Below are positions 1-6,897 of a stretch of DNA of 15,014 nt, one piece after another. The notes under the pieces were generated by a model. That model was not told the origin of the DNA. It saw only the letters and a list, made by a program, of their open reading frames with translations, and ran no database searches. The DNA lies in NCBI GenBank assembly GCA_900547435.1, contig URGO01000071.1, forward strand, positions 1 through 15,014, in the 5' to 3' direction. The DNA comes from an uncultured Parabacteroides sp. Its GTDB lineage: Bacteria; Bacteroidota; Bacteroidia; Bacteroidales; Tannerellaceae. The position numbers were made by a program, and so were the translations under genes. Each line of letters begins with the position of its first letter. Position 1 is the stretch's first letter.

Positions 1-74
1 AAAACTTGTAAGTGATTGAATTTGAATAGTTAAATTAAAACAAATATTATCCAATTATTTGGATAGCAACATAG

Positions 75-1211
75 AAGTATTATGAAGTAAACGATGATGT
101 ATTCTGCAACGAAGCTGAAAAACTTTATGGTGCTTATAATACCGCTCGTTTGGTTAAGGCTGATGAAGCTTACAAGAGTGTACAGAATGATTTGTTCATC
201 ATTACAGATGCTGCTGCTCAACAATATCGTGGCGACTTCTCTAACACAGGCGTTTTGGATACAATCAAAATCTTCCGCAACGATGACAACAGCTACGTTC
301 TGTATGAAAAGGGTGCATTGTTAATGGCAGAAGATGGTAAGACTGCTCTTGAAGGTTTCTTAGGCATAGAAAATATCAACGATCCGAAATATACTGATAT
401 GCACGCTGCAATGTTGGCTGATACAGCTTATCACGCTAACACTTATCGTCCGATGTATATGTTGGCAGTAGACGCAGATATTGTTCCTGCTGGAAAATGG
501 TGTGAAGAACATCAATCTTCAACTTGTGCTCATGCTGTACCGACTGAAGGTTATGTCACGGGTCGTTATTTGGTTAACTTGGTTGATTCGGCTAAGGCTG
601 CTACTGCTGCAGGTATCAAAGACGCAGACAATAAGTTTATCTATGAACAGTATCAGAAGAATGAACCGTACTACCGTTTAGGTTTCGTTCAAGCTAAACA
701 CATTGGTGATTCGTTGATTATCGCTTCAACAAACGACACTATTGATTTGGCAGACAACTCATTTGATAAAGTTTGTACTTTCGCATTCAAGTATGTAGAC
801 GCAGAACGCGAGGCATTCACTATTGAAACTGTTTACAATTACGAAACAGCAAAAGATGATGAGAATGAGATTACCGATTATGATCCAGGTTACATCAAAT
901 ACCACAATGGCGTTCCGGTAGTAACACCGAAGGCTTCTGAAGCTTGGGTATTCGATTTGAACGAAACTTCTGAGACTCCAACTGCAAACGAAACTATCGA
1001 AAGCGCAGCTGACGCTACAATTAGTGTAGTTGCTGTTGATGGTGCTGTAATCGTTAAGGGTGCTGAAGGTAAGAACGTAATCGTATCGACTATCTTAGGT
1101 AAGGTAGTAGCTAATGAGGTTCTGAACTCTGACAATGAAACTATCGCTGCTCCGGCAGGTATCGTAGTGGTATCTGTTGATGGCGAAAGCTTCAAGGTAG
1201 CGGTGAAGTAA
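75..1211 (+). pseudogene. 5'-truncated DUF6383-type surface/secreted protein, C-terminal part only
   Basis: The reading frame is open from codon 75 (after an in-frame TAG at 72-74) to TAA at 1209-1211, about 378 residues. It has no ATG at its 5' end; the first usable start is TTG at 150. Residues encoded before that TTG (KYYEVNDDVFCNEAEKLYG) already read as normal protein in the same frame and codon style, so the real start has been lost. There is no signal peptide. The last roughly 75 residues, after a low-complexity ETPTANETIESAADATIS linker, form a beta-rich module (VDGAVIVKGAEGKNVIV, ILGKVVANEVL, PAGIVVVSVDGESFKVAVK). I recognise this as the DUF6383 C-terminal domain of Parabacteroides proteins, which resembles type IX secretion tail domains in length and pattern. 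The function of the rest is unknown. The 74 bases upstream have stops in all frames and no recognisable gene. It could be a decayed gene or a silent C-terminal cassette. Confidence 0.7.
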
Positions 1212-1215
1212 AATA

Positions 1216-1310
1216 GGAGTTAGAGGGAGTTAAAGGAGTTATTAGGAGTTAAAGCCAATACCTTTGGATAGTATAGTCAAAAAGCATTTGGCTTAACTCC
1301 TATAACTCCT
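1216..1310. repeat. GGAGTTA repeat cluster forming a long hairpin
   Basis: Four GGAGT units start at 1216, 1226, 1235 and 1245, about 10 bp apart. The segment 1234-1258 is complementary to 1288-1310 (core AGGAGTTAAAGCCAA against TTGGCTTAACTCCT), with two single-base bulges and a 29-base loop. It begins five bases after the stop codon of the DUF6383-type gene, so it may act as a 3' hairpin for that transcript, but no T-run follows the right arm. A TACCTTTG resembling a Bacteroidetes -7 box lies in the loop at 1259-1266. Confidence 0.6.
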
Positions 1311-1382
1311 GCGCGAAGCGCTAACTTCATTAACTACTCAAAAAAAAATAAGTTCATAATTAAATATTTAATGAACAATTAT

Positions 1383-1541
1383 CCCCTTGAAGAAGTAGCT
1401 TGTGATAAGTGAACGGGGAAACAGTTAGTAAATAAAATAGAGTAACAAAAAGTTCTGCTTGCGAGTAGCTTTGTGAAGAGCGAAAGCAAGATTGATTAAA
1501 AGGAAGCCTCACGGACTATATGTTTGTGGGGCTTTTTTCTT
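1383..1541 (+). ncRNA. Possible structured RNA of unknown class, ending in a terminator
   Basis: This stretch has no convincing ORF but has internal order. The segment starting AGTAGCTT at 1394 is echoed 70 bp later at 1464 (AGTAGCTTTGTGA). Each copy sits in a stem closed by a short helix: CCCC 1383-1386 with GGGG 1415-1418, and CTTGC with GCAAG around the second. A clear intrinsic terminator follows at 1504-1538. I could not identify an RNA family; a 6S-like or other small RNA is possible. No confident promoter was found; TACCTTTG at 1259 is the nearest candidate. It may instead be only the tail of the preceding transcript. Confidence 0.3.
1504..1538 (+). terminator. Intrinsic terminator
   Basis: AAGCCTCAC (1504-1512) pairs with GTGGGGCTT (1526-1534) as a 9-bp stem with one G-T wobble and a 13-base loop. 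A run of six T (1533-1538) follows. It would end transcripts coming from the DUF6383-type gene or from a small RNA in the 1380-1500 region. Confidence 0.75.
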
Positions 1542-1580
1542 TGCACCTGTCGGACACAAAGAGAATTATATCCCATAAAA

Positions 1581-1674
1581 GAATCGTCTAACAGCTGTGC
1601 AACTTGCGTCTAACAGTTGTTAGACGAAACGGACACGGCCGTTAGACGCAAAGTGCACAGCTGTTAGACGATTC
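1581..1674. repeat. 94-bp compound palindrome with five GTCTAAC half-sites
   Basis: The 34-base arms 1581-1614 and 1641-1674 are inverted copies with only two mismatches, around a 26-base centre. Inside lie five copies of GTCTAAC or its complement, starting at 1586 and 1608 (forward) and 1619, 1641 and 1663 (reverse). The spacings are 22, 11, 22 and 22 bp. Copies 2 and 3 together make an 18-bp near-palindrome. No T-run follows and no ORF uses it. It lies about 120 bp upstream of the DUF4837 gene and just after a terminator. It could be a multi-dimer protein-binding site, a REP/MITE-like element or a folded RNA. Confidence 0.85.
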
Positions 1675-1747
1675 CCTATCCCGGAGGAAATGAAATTTAT
1701 ATCGGAAATATCTGAATGATTGCCCCCAATATGTCATGGAATTATCT

Positions 1748-1755
1748 TATCTTTG
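1748..1755 (+). promoter_or_regulatory. Candidate -7 promoter box for DUF4837-pdxA
   Basis: TATCTTTG matches the Bacteroidetes sigma-ABfr -7 consensus TAnnTTTG and lies 36 bases before the ATG at 1792. The nearest upstream TTG (1720-1722) is 25 bases away, longer than the usual 19-21, so the -33 element is weak or absent. Confidence 0.5.
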
Positions 1756-1791
1756 CTAACTGATTAACATGAGATAGCTAAAAAAACAGGT

Positions 1792-2817
1792 ATGAAAAGT
1801 ACGGTATATTCCTTATTTTTGCTGATGACCATAATGTTATCGGCATGCAGTTCCGGTCCGACACTGACACGTGCGACGGGTTTTGCGTATGAAATGGTAG
1901 TTGTAATGGGTGAATCAGATTGGGAAGGCGCGGCCGGCGAAGCCATCAAAAATGAATTGACCGCCTCAATCCCTTACCTCCCCCAGTCGGAGCCTTGTAT
2001 GAAAGTAACCTATGCCTCTCCGCTTCATTTCGACGGATTGCTGACCTATGTGCGCAATATCCTGATTGTTGATATCGACCCGAACGTGTACACCAAGATT
2101 TCTTTCAGCTCTGAGGCCGACCGATGGGCGTCAGGGCAATGGATTCTGACCATGAAGGCGCCAAGTACGGAGGCGATAGTCGATTATATTGCCCAGAACC
2201 CGACCACTCTGACCGATTTCTTCACCAGCAAGGAGATTGACCGCGCGGTGGCTTTGTTCCAAAAGACATATAGCACGGTGGTAAAAGAGACATTGAGGGC
2301 CAATCACGACCTGGAGTTGCGGGCGCCTGAAGATATGACCTATTATAAAGATACAACGGATTTCTTCTGGGCTACCAACAATGCCAATACCGGACGCATG
2401 GATTTGGTGGTCTATACCTTCCCGTATGAAAGCAAAGATACATTCACGCCGGAATACCTAGTAGCTAAGCGGGATTCCGTCATGAAGGCGAATCTGCCGG
2501 GTGCATTCCCCAATTCCTACATGGCAACCGAGACACGCTTCGGAGTAGGCTATTCAGCCATCACCGTAGAGGGCAAATATTGCGGAGTGATGCGCGGTCT
2601 TTGGAAGATGGTCGGCGACATGATGGGCGGACCGTTCGTAAGCCATATCCGTTTGGACGAGAAGAACCAGCGCGTGGTTGTAGCCGAAGGATTCGTCTAC
2701 GCACCGGAGACCAACAAGCGTAACTATATCCGCCGGATGGAAGCCGCTTTGTTCACCTTACGCTTGCCGGGTGAATTTGAAACGTCTGAAGAAAAAGAAG
2801 ATACTATTTCAGAATAA
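1792..2817 (+). CDS. DUF4837 family lipoprotein
   Basis: This 341-residue protein has a lipoprotein signal peptide: MKSTVYSLFLLMTIMLSAC with lipobox LSAC and lipidated Cys19. It should be anchored in the cell envelope. The body matches what I know of DUF4837, a Bacteroidetes family of unknown function: an early GESDWEG segment (residues 39-45), a central DMTYYKDTTDFFWATNN segment, then GLWKMVGDMMGGPFVSH and FVYAPETNKRNYIRRMEAALFTL near the end. The charged tail (SEEKEDTISE) looks disordered. The ATG start is supported by the signal peptide directly after it and an A-rich upstream region. pdxA follows after 62 bases on the same strand, with no terminator seen between, so co-transcription is likely. 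I recall this pairing from other Bacteroidales, but nothing in the sequence shows a role in vitamin B6 synthesis. Confidence 0.85.
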   Translation: MKSTVYSLFLLMTIMLSACSSGPTLTRATGFAYEMVVVMGESDWEGAAGEAIKNELTASIPYLPQSEPCMKVTYASPLHFDGLLTYVRNILIVDIDPNVYTKISFSSEADRWASGQWILTMKAPSTEAIVDYIAQNPTTLTDFFTSKEIDRAVALFQKTYSTVVKETLRANHDLELRAPEDMTYYKDTTDFFWATNNANTGRMDLVVYTFPYESKDTFTPEYLVAKRDSVMKANLPGAFPNSYMATETRFGVGYSAITVEGKYCGVMRGLWKMVGDMMGGPFVSHIRLDEKNQRVVVAEGFVYAPETNKRNYIRRMEAALFTLRLPGEFETSEEKEDTISE

Positions 2818-2879
2818 TAAAAACGGATCTTGGGTTCTCAGAGGACTAAAAGATTCATCAACTAAAAACACTCAGTCTT

Positions 2880-3983
2880 ATGGAAGAACGAATAATAAAA
2901 GTGGGCATTACCCACGGTGATATAAACGGAATCGGTTATGAAGTGATTCTGAAAACTTTCTTGGATATGCGCATGGCCGAACTTTGTATTCCGGTGATTT
3001 ACGGTTCGTCGAAAGTAGCCGCTTATCATCGGAAAGCCTTGGATCTTCCGCCCATCAGCCTAAGTACCATCTCTCATGCCTCCGAAGCGGGACTGAACCG
3101 ACTGAATATCATCAACTGCGTGGAAGATGAAGTAAAGGTAGAACTGACACAATCTACCGAAATTGCGGGCAGAGCTGCCTATCAGGCACTGGAAGCAGCG
3201 GTAGCCGATTTAAGAAACGGCGACATAGATGTCCTCGTAACAGCTCCGATTAACAAACATAACATCCAGAACGAGCAATTCTCGTTCCCCGGTCATACGG
3301 AATATCTGGAACAGAGTTGCGGAGGAGGGAAAAAAGCCCTGATGATTCTGATGACGGACACCTTGCGCGTAGCTTTGGTAACAGGACATATTCCGCTTTC
3401 GGAAGTGGCTTCTCAACTCACACCGGAACGTATCGTCTCCAAACTCCAAATATTCAACCAGTCCTTGAAACAAGATTTCAACATCATCAAACCGCGCATT
3501 GCGGTGCTGGCACTTAACCCGCACGCCGGTGATGCCGGATTAATCGGGAGCGAGGAAGAAACCATCATCAAACCCGCCATGGCTGAGGCCGAAAAGCGAG
3601 GCGCCATGGTATTCGGGCCTTTCCCCGCAGACGGATTCTTCGGCTCAAGGATGTATGAGCATTTCGATGGCGTATTGGCTATGTATCATGACCAAGGATT
3701 GGCTCCTTTCAAGGCATTGGCCATGGATGATGGCGTGAACTATACAGCCGGGCTCCCGATAGTCCGGACCTCACCGGCACACGGTACAGCCTACGACATA
3801 GCCGGCCAGAACCTGGCTTCTGAAGAATCATTCCGTCAAGCCATCTATGCCGCAATCGACATTTATCGGAACCGGCTACGCTTCAAAGAGGCAACCGCCC
3901 ATCCGTTGCGCAAGCAATATTTCGACAAGAGTGCCGATAATGAAAAGCTGGATTTGACCAAAGACGAGGACGATACTATTTAA
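2880..3983 (+). CDS. pdxA: 4-hydroxythreonine-4-phosphate dehydrogenase
   Basis: PdxA catalyses the NAD-dependent oxidation of 4-phospho-hydroxy-L-threonine in the DXP-dependent pyridoxal phosphate pathway. Its unstable product is used by PdxJ in the cytoplasm. The 367-residue protein is slightly longer than the roughly 330-residue proteobacterial form. Visible motifs are the N-terminal GITHGDINGIGYE (residues 9-21, Bacteroidetes version of GDPAGIGPE), TAPINKH (121-127), PGHTEYLE (137-144), and the three metal-ligand histidines in VTGH (H170), LNPHAGDAG (H215) and MYHDQG (H270). The C-terminal block is PIVRTSPAHGTAYDIAG (293-309). The last 25 residues are charged and probably flexible. All key residues are present. 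It follows a DUF4837 lipoprotein gene in the same direction. Confidence 0.95.
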   Translation: MEERIIKVGITHGDINGIGYEVILKTFLDMRMAELCIPVIYGSSKVAAYHRKALDLPPISLSTISHASEAGLNRLNIINCVEDEVKVELTQSTEIAGRAAYQALEAAVADLRNGDIDVLVTAPINKHNIQNEQFSFPGHTEYLEQSCGGGKKALMILMTDTLRVALVTGHIPLSEVASQLTPERIVSKLQIFNQSLKQDFNIIKPRIAVLALNPHAGDAGLIGSEEETIIKPAMAEAEKRGAMVFGPFPADGFFGSRMYEHFDGVLAMYHDQGLAPFKALAMDDGVNYTAGLPIVRTSPAHGTAYDIAGQNLASEESFRQAIYAAIDIYRNRLRFKEATAHPLRKQYFDKSADNEKLDLTKDEDDTI

Positions 3984-4011
3984 CATTATTTGTACGACCT
4001 TTTGGGCTTCT

Positions 4012-4113
4012 GGAATGTTTATTGTATAGAGTATGTTGTAAGTTTTTGAGTTTATAAGTTTTTAAGTTGAAAACATTCCCAACTCACAAACTGAAAAATT
4101 CAATAACTTACAA
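4012..4113 (+). repeat. Octamer-repeat hairpin upstream of the J-protein gene
   Basis: Segments 4036-4068 and 4081-4113 are 33-base inverted arms with 27 matching positions and a 12-base loop (4069-4080). Each arm is a tandem array of 8-base units: AGTTTTTG, AGTTTATA, AGTTTTTA, AGTTGAAA on the left; AACTCACA, AACTGAAA, AATTCAAT, AACTTACA, AACTAAAA on the right. The loop contains AAACATTCC (4071-4079), fully complementary to GGAATGTTT at 4012-4020, so an RNA pseudoknot or alternative fold is possible. The array ends about 11 bases before the ATG at 4132. No T-run follows. Confidence 0.7.
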
Positions 4114-4131
4114 ACTAAAAACAACAGGTAT

Positions 4132-5025
4132 ATGTCATACATTGATTATTATAACATTTTAGGAGTGAGTAAAGATGCCTCACAAGAAGACATCAAGAAA
4201 GCGTATAAGAAGCTGGCCCGCAAGTATCATCCGGATTTGAACCCGAATGACCCGGAAGCACAACGGAAGTTTCAGGAAATCAATGAGGCCAACGAAGTAC
4301 TTAGCGCCCCGGAAAAGCGTAAGAAGTATGACGAATACGGTGAGAATTGGAAACATGCCGATGAGTTTGAGGCTCAGAAGCAACAATATGCCAATCAACA
4401 GGGTGGTTTCCATACTTCATACTGGTCTTCGTCGGATGATGCAGATGGTTTCTCCGACTTCTTTGAATCGCTGTTCGGTTCGCGCCATGGACGTAGTCAA
4501 CGGAGCAGTTATGGCTTCAGAGGACAGGATTTTAAGGCGGAATTGCATCTGACATTGCAAGAAGCCGCCGAAACGCATAAGCAAATCATTACGGTAAACG
4601 GTAAGAATCTGCGTATTACGGTTCCGGCGGGTGTAGCTGATGGACAAACTATCAAATTGGCAGGGCAAGGAGGCCCCGGAGCCAATGGAGGTCCGGCAGG
4701 TGATTTGTATATTACCTTCGTAATAGCCCCGGATAGCCGGTTCAAACGAGAAGGCGATGATTTGTATCAGACCGTTCCGCTGGATTTGTACACCGCTGTT
4801 TTGGGAGGCGAAGTGATAGTCGATACATTGACCGGCAGAGTCAAATTGAAGGTACAACCCGGCACTCAAAACGGTGCGAAAGTCCGTTTGAAAGGCAAGG
4901 GTTTCCCGGTTTATAAGCAAGAAGGGCAGTCCGGTGATTTGATTATCACCTATTCTATTGTAGTTCCGACGAACTTGAATGAACGACAAAAAGAGTTGTT
5001 CCGTCAATTACAGAGTCTCTCATAA
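4132..5025 (+). CDS. cbpA: CbpA-type J-domain co-chaperone (no zinc finger)
   Basis: This is a DnaK co-chaperone of the curved-DNA-binding-protein A type, 297 residues. The J-domain is residues 1-70, with the catalytic HPD at 33-35 in KYHPDLNPNDPEAQ; it stimulates Hsp70 ATP hydrolysis. A Gly/Phe/Ser-rich linker (about 88-135) follows, then two C-terminal substrate-binding beta domains (about 136-290; NLRITVPAGVADGQTIKL, GDDLYQTVPLDLYTAVLGGEV). The four CxxCxGxG zinc motifs of DnaJ are absent, which separates it from DnaJ proper. The start is fixed by the canonical MSYIDYYNILGVSKDA opening. The next gene, 18 bases downstream, encodes a CbpM-like modulator, which strengthens the CbpA assignment. 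The symbol is by family and context; other class-B J-proteins cannot be fully excluded. Confidence 0.9.
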   Translation: MSYIDYYNILGVSKDASQEDIKKAYKKLARKYHPDLNPNDPEAQRKFQEINEANEVLSAPEKRKKYDEYGENWKHADEFEAQKQQYANQQGGFHTSYWSSSDDADGFSDFFESLFGSRHGRSQRSSYGFRGQDFKAELHLTLQEAAETHKQIITVNGKNLRITVPAGVADGQTIKLAGQGGPGANGGPAGDLYITFVIAPDSRFKREGDDLYQTVPLDLYTAVLGGEVIVDTLTGRVKLKVQPGTQNGAKVRLKGKGFPVYKQEGQSGDLIITYSIVVPTNLNERQKELFRQLQSLS

Positions 5026-5032
5026 GCTAAAA

Positions 5033-5038
5033 AAGGAG
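5033..5038 (+). promoter_or_regulatory. Shine-Dalgarno-like site of the cbpM-like gene
   Basis: AAGGAG lies five bases before the ATG at 5044. Most other starts in this window have only A-rich leaders, as usual in Bacteroidetes, so this site may help translate the second gene of the pair. Confidence 0.5.
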
Positions 5039-5043
5039 TTATT

Positions 5044-5346
5044 ATGGATACAGATTATATTATTGTCAGTGAATACTGCCAGAAATGTCATATAGACCCG
5101 GAATTTATTCTTTTATTGGATGAAGGCGGACTCATTGATTTGGATGTCAAAGGAGATGAATCCTATTTGCCGGTCTCGCAACTTCGGGATGTAGAACAAT
5201 ATACGCGAATGTATTACGATTTGTCTATTAACCTGGAAGGAATCGACGCTATCCATCATTTGCTGAAGCGCATCGAATCCATGCAGGAGGAAATTTCTCA
5301 TCTAAGACAACGTCTGCGACTCTATGAGCCGGACGATTTGTTTTAA
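5044..5346 (+). CDS. cbpM: CbpM-like modulator of the J-protein (MerR-like fold)
   Basis: This 100-residue cytoplasmic protein fits the CbpM family, which binds the J-domain of CbpA and inhibits its co-chaperone and DNA-binding activity. The N-terminal half (IIVSEYCQKCHIDPEFILLLDEGGLI, then YLPVSQLRDVEQYTRMYYDL) has the winged-helix MerR-like pattern of these modulators. Residues 67-95 (IHHLLKRIESMQEEISHLRQRLRL) form an amphipathic, probably coiled-coil helix. Its place 18 bases after the CbpA-type gene, on the same strand, is the classic arrangement. The bidirectional terminator at 5352 closes the unit. The main alternative is a small MerR-type regulator, but the lack of a basic recognition helix and the neighbour argue for CbpM. 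Confidence 0.82.
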   Translation: MDTDYIIVSEYCQKCHIDPEFILLLDEGGLIDLDVKGDESYLPVSQLRDVEQYTRMYYDLSINLEGIDAIHHLLKRIESMQEEISHLRQRLRLYEPDDLF

Positions 5347-5351
5347 AAATT

Positions 5352-5423
5352 AAAACAGAAACCCAAAGACACGGAGTTTTTTATCTCTTGATATCTTCCG
5401 TATCTTCGCGTTTCTGTTTTTTT
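5352..5423. terminator. Bidirectional terminator between cbpM-like gene and miaB
   Basis: AAAACAGAAAC (5352-5362) pairs with GTTTCTGTTTT (5410-5420), and an inner ACGGA/TCCGT helix extends the stem. T5417-5423 forms a run of seven on the plus strand; the A-run at the left base serves the minus strand. The miaB stop is at 5428-5430, so it can end both convergent transcripts. Confidence 0.75.
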
Positions 5424-5427
5424 AGGA

Positions 5428-6804
5428 TTACCCCTCCGTTACCGGCTCACCAAAGAGCGTAGCAGACGAGGCATTCACGATTTTAACATGGACAAATTGT
5501 CCGATATGAAAATCTTTCTTATCAAATATCACCACTTTATTTTGACTTGTCCGGCCGAAGAACTGCTCTTTTGAACGCTTGGAAAAACCTTCGACAAGGA
5601 CTTCGAACGTCTTTCCGACATCACGCAGGTTGCTCTCCTCCGAAAGTTTGTTCTGCAAATCAATCATCCCTTGCAGACGGCGCACCTTCACCTCTTCCGG
5701 GACATCATCCTCCAAATGCTTGGCGGCATATGTACCCGGACGCTCGGAATACTTGAACAGATATGCACTGTCATATCCTACTTCGCGCATCAAAGAAAGG
5801 GTCTCCTGATAATCTTCTTCGGTTTCCGAATGAAATCCGCAAAACAAATCGGTCGATATGGCACAATCCGGAAGAATCCGACGGATAGCCGCAATCCTAT
5901 CCAAATACCATTCCCGTGTATATTTGCGATTCATAATCTTCAATATGCGTGAACTCCCCGACTGGGCCGGCAAATGAATGTACCGACAGATATTCGGATA
6001 CTTGGCTATGACATGCAAGGTCTCATCGCTCATATCTTTAGGATGGGACGTCACAAAACGAATGCGCATATCCGGTGCCGCCAATGCGACTCTCTCCAAT
6101 AAAGCCGGGAAGTTGATTTTTTCATCTCCCTGCTCAAACAAATAGGAATTCACATTCTGTCCCAAGAGCGTAACCTCCTTAAATCCTTTCCGGCTCATGT
6201 CCCGGATTTCGTTCAAGATGCTATCAATATCCCGACTTCGTTCGCGTCCCCGTGTATAAGGTACAATACAATAGGTACAAAAATTATTGCATCCGCGCAT
6301 AATCGAAACGAATCCGGAGATATGTACGCCCGGAAGCTTCAACGGGAGCACATCCTTATAAGTTTCTTGGGTGGACAATTCCACATTGATAGCCTTCTCG
6401 CCCTGCTCGGCCGCTCCAATCAAATTCGGCAAATCCATATAGGAATCCGGACCGGCCACCAAATCTACATGATGAAGGGTTATCAGTTCCTCCATAACCC
6501 GTTCCGCCATACAGCCCAACACACCTACTATCAGATGCTTTTTTTTCTTTCGCAAAGACTGGAAATATTGCAACCTCCCGTGAATCTTCTGCTCAGCATT
6601 ATCGCGAACCGAACAAGTATTCACGAAAATAGCATCGGCATCCTCTATGTTTTCGGTCATGTCATATCCCGCCATCTGCATCACAGAGGCAACAACCTCG
6701 CTATCCGCCACATTCATCTGACACCCGTAGGTCTCAATAAATAACTTCTTAACCGGATGATCGACGGTAGATTTTAAGTCTACGTCCATTTCTGTTTTCT
6801 TCAT
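5428..6804 (-). CDS. miaB: tRNA-2-methylthio-N6-dimethylallyladenosine synthase
   Basis: MiaB is a radical-SAM methylthiotransferase that converts i6A37 to ms2i6A37 in tRNAs reading codons that begin with U. I place the start at the ATG ending at 6804 (MKKTEMDVDLKST), giving 458 residues; the frame is open 21 codons further, but that stretch is not MiaB-like. The N-terminal MTTase domain carries the auxiliary-cluster cysteines C28 (TYGCQMN), C64 (NTCSVR) and C98 (GCMAE). The radical-SAM motif is C172-x3-C176-x2-C179 (GCNNFCTYC), followed by PYTRGRERSR, LLGQNVNSY, TSHPKD and HLPAQSGSSRILKIMNR. A C-terminal TRAM domain (about 395-458) should bind tRNA. All six cysteines are present. It runs convergent to the cbpA/cbpM unit. 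I could not find a clear promoter for it; the upstream sequence is A/T-rich. Confidence 0.96.
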   Translation of the reverse strand: MKKTEMDVDLKSTVDHPVKKLFIETYGCQMNVADSEVVASVMQMAGYDMTENIEDADAIFVNTCSVRDNAEQKIHGRLQYFQSLRKKKKHLIVGVLGCMAERVMEELITLHHVDLVAGPDSYMDLPNLIGAAEQGEKAINVELSTQETYKDVLPLKLPGVHISGFVSIMRGCNNFCTYCIVPYTRGRERSRDIDSILNEIRDMSRKGFKEVTLLGQNVNSYLFEQGDEKINFPALLERVALAAPDMRIRFVTSHPKDMSDETLHVIAKYPNICRYIHLPAQSGSSRILKIMNRKYTREWYLDRIAAIRRILPDCAISTDLFCGFHSETEEDYQETLSLMREVGYDSAYLFKYSERPGTYAAKHLEDDVPEEVKVRRLQGMIDLQNKLSEESNLRDVGKTFEVLVEGFSKRSKEQFFGRTSQNKVVIFDKKDFHIGQFVHVKIVNASSATLFGEPVTEG

Positions 6805-6861
6805 TTTTAATACATTTGATGTTAAATAATATTTATTCCGATAAAATATTCGGATTATTTC

Positions 6862-6892
6862 TTGCACACTTTAAATAGGCACACTATATTTG
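6862..6892 (+). promoter_or_regulatory. Bacteroidetes-type promoter for an orphan short transcript
   Basis: TTG at 6862-6864 and TATATTTG at 6885-6892 are separated by 20 bases, matching the -33/-7 consensus (TTTG, 19-21 bases, TAnnTTTG). The predicted start is near 6898. There is no ORF directly downstream; a terminator is reached about 75 bases later. Confidence 0.65.
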
Positions 6893-6897
6893 CGCAC

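Noticed and set aside
150..1211. TTG at 150 as a genuine start codon
   Set aside because: The upstream codons 75-149 already encode protein-like sequence in the same frame, and no signal peptide follows the TTG. Truncation fits better.
58..1271. 9-bp direct repeat TTTGGATAG (58-66 and 1263-1271) flanking the truncated gene, as a target duplication
   Set aside because: In about 1.2 kb of AT-rich sequence a few such 9-mers are expected by chance, and no transposon ends adjoin them.
4417..5007. 196-residue minus-strand ORF opposite the J-protein
   Set aside because: It is fully antisense to a well-supported chaperone gene, without promoter or recognisable domain.
6805..6867. Upstream start for MiaB at 6867
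   Set aside because: The extra 21 residues (MQEIIRIFYRNKYY) are not MiaB-like and overlap the promoter of the divergent orphan transcript.
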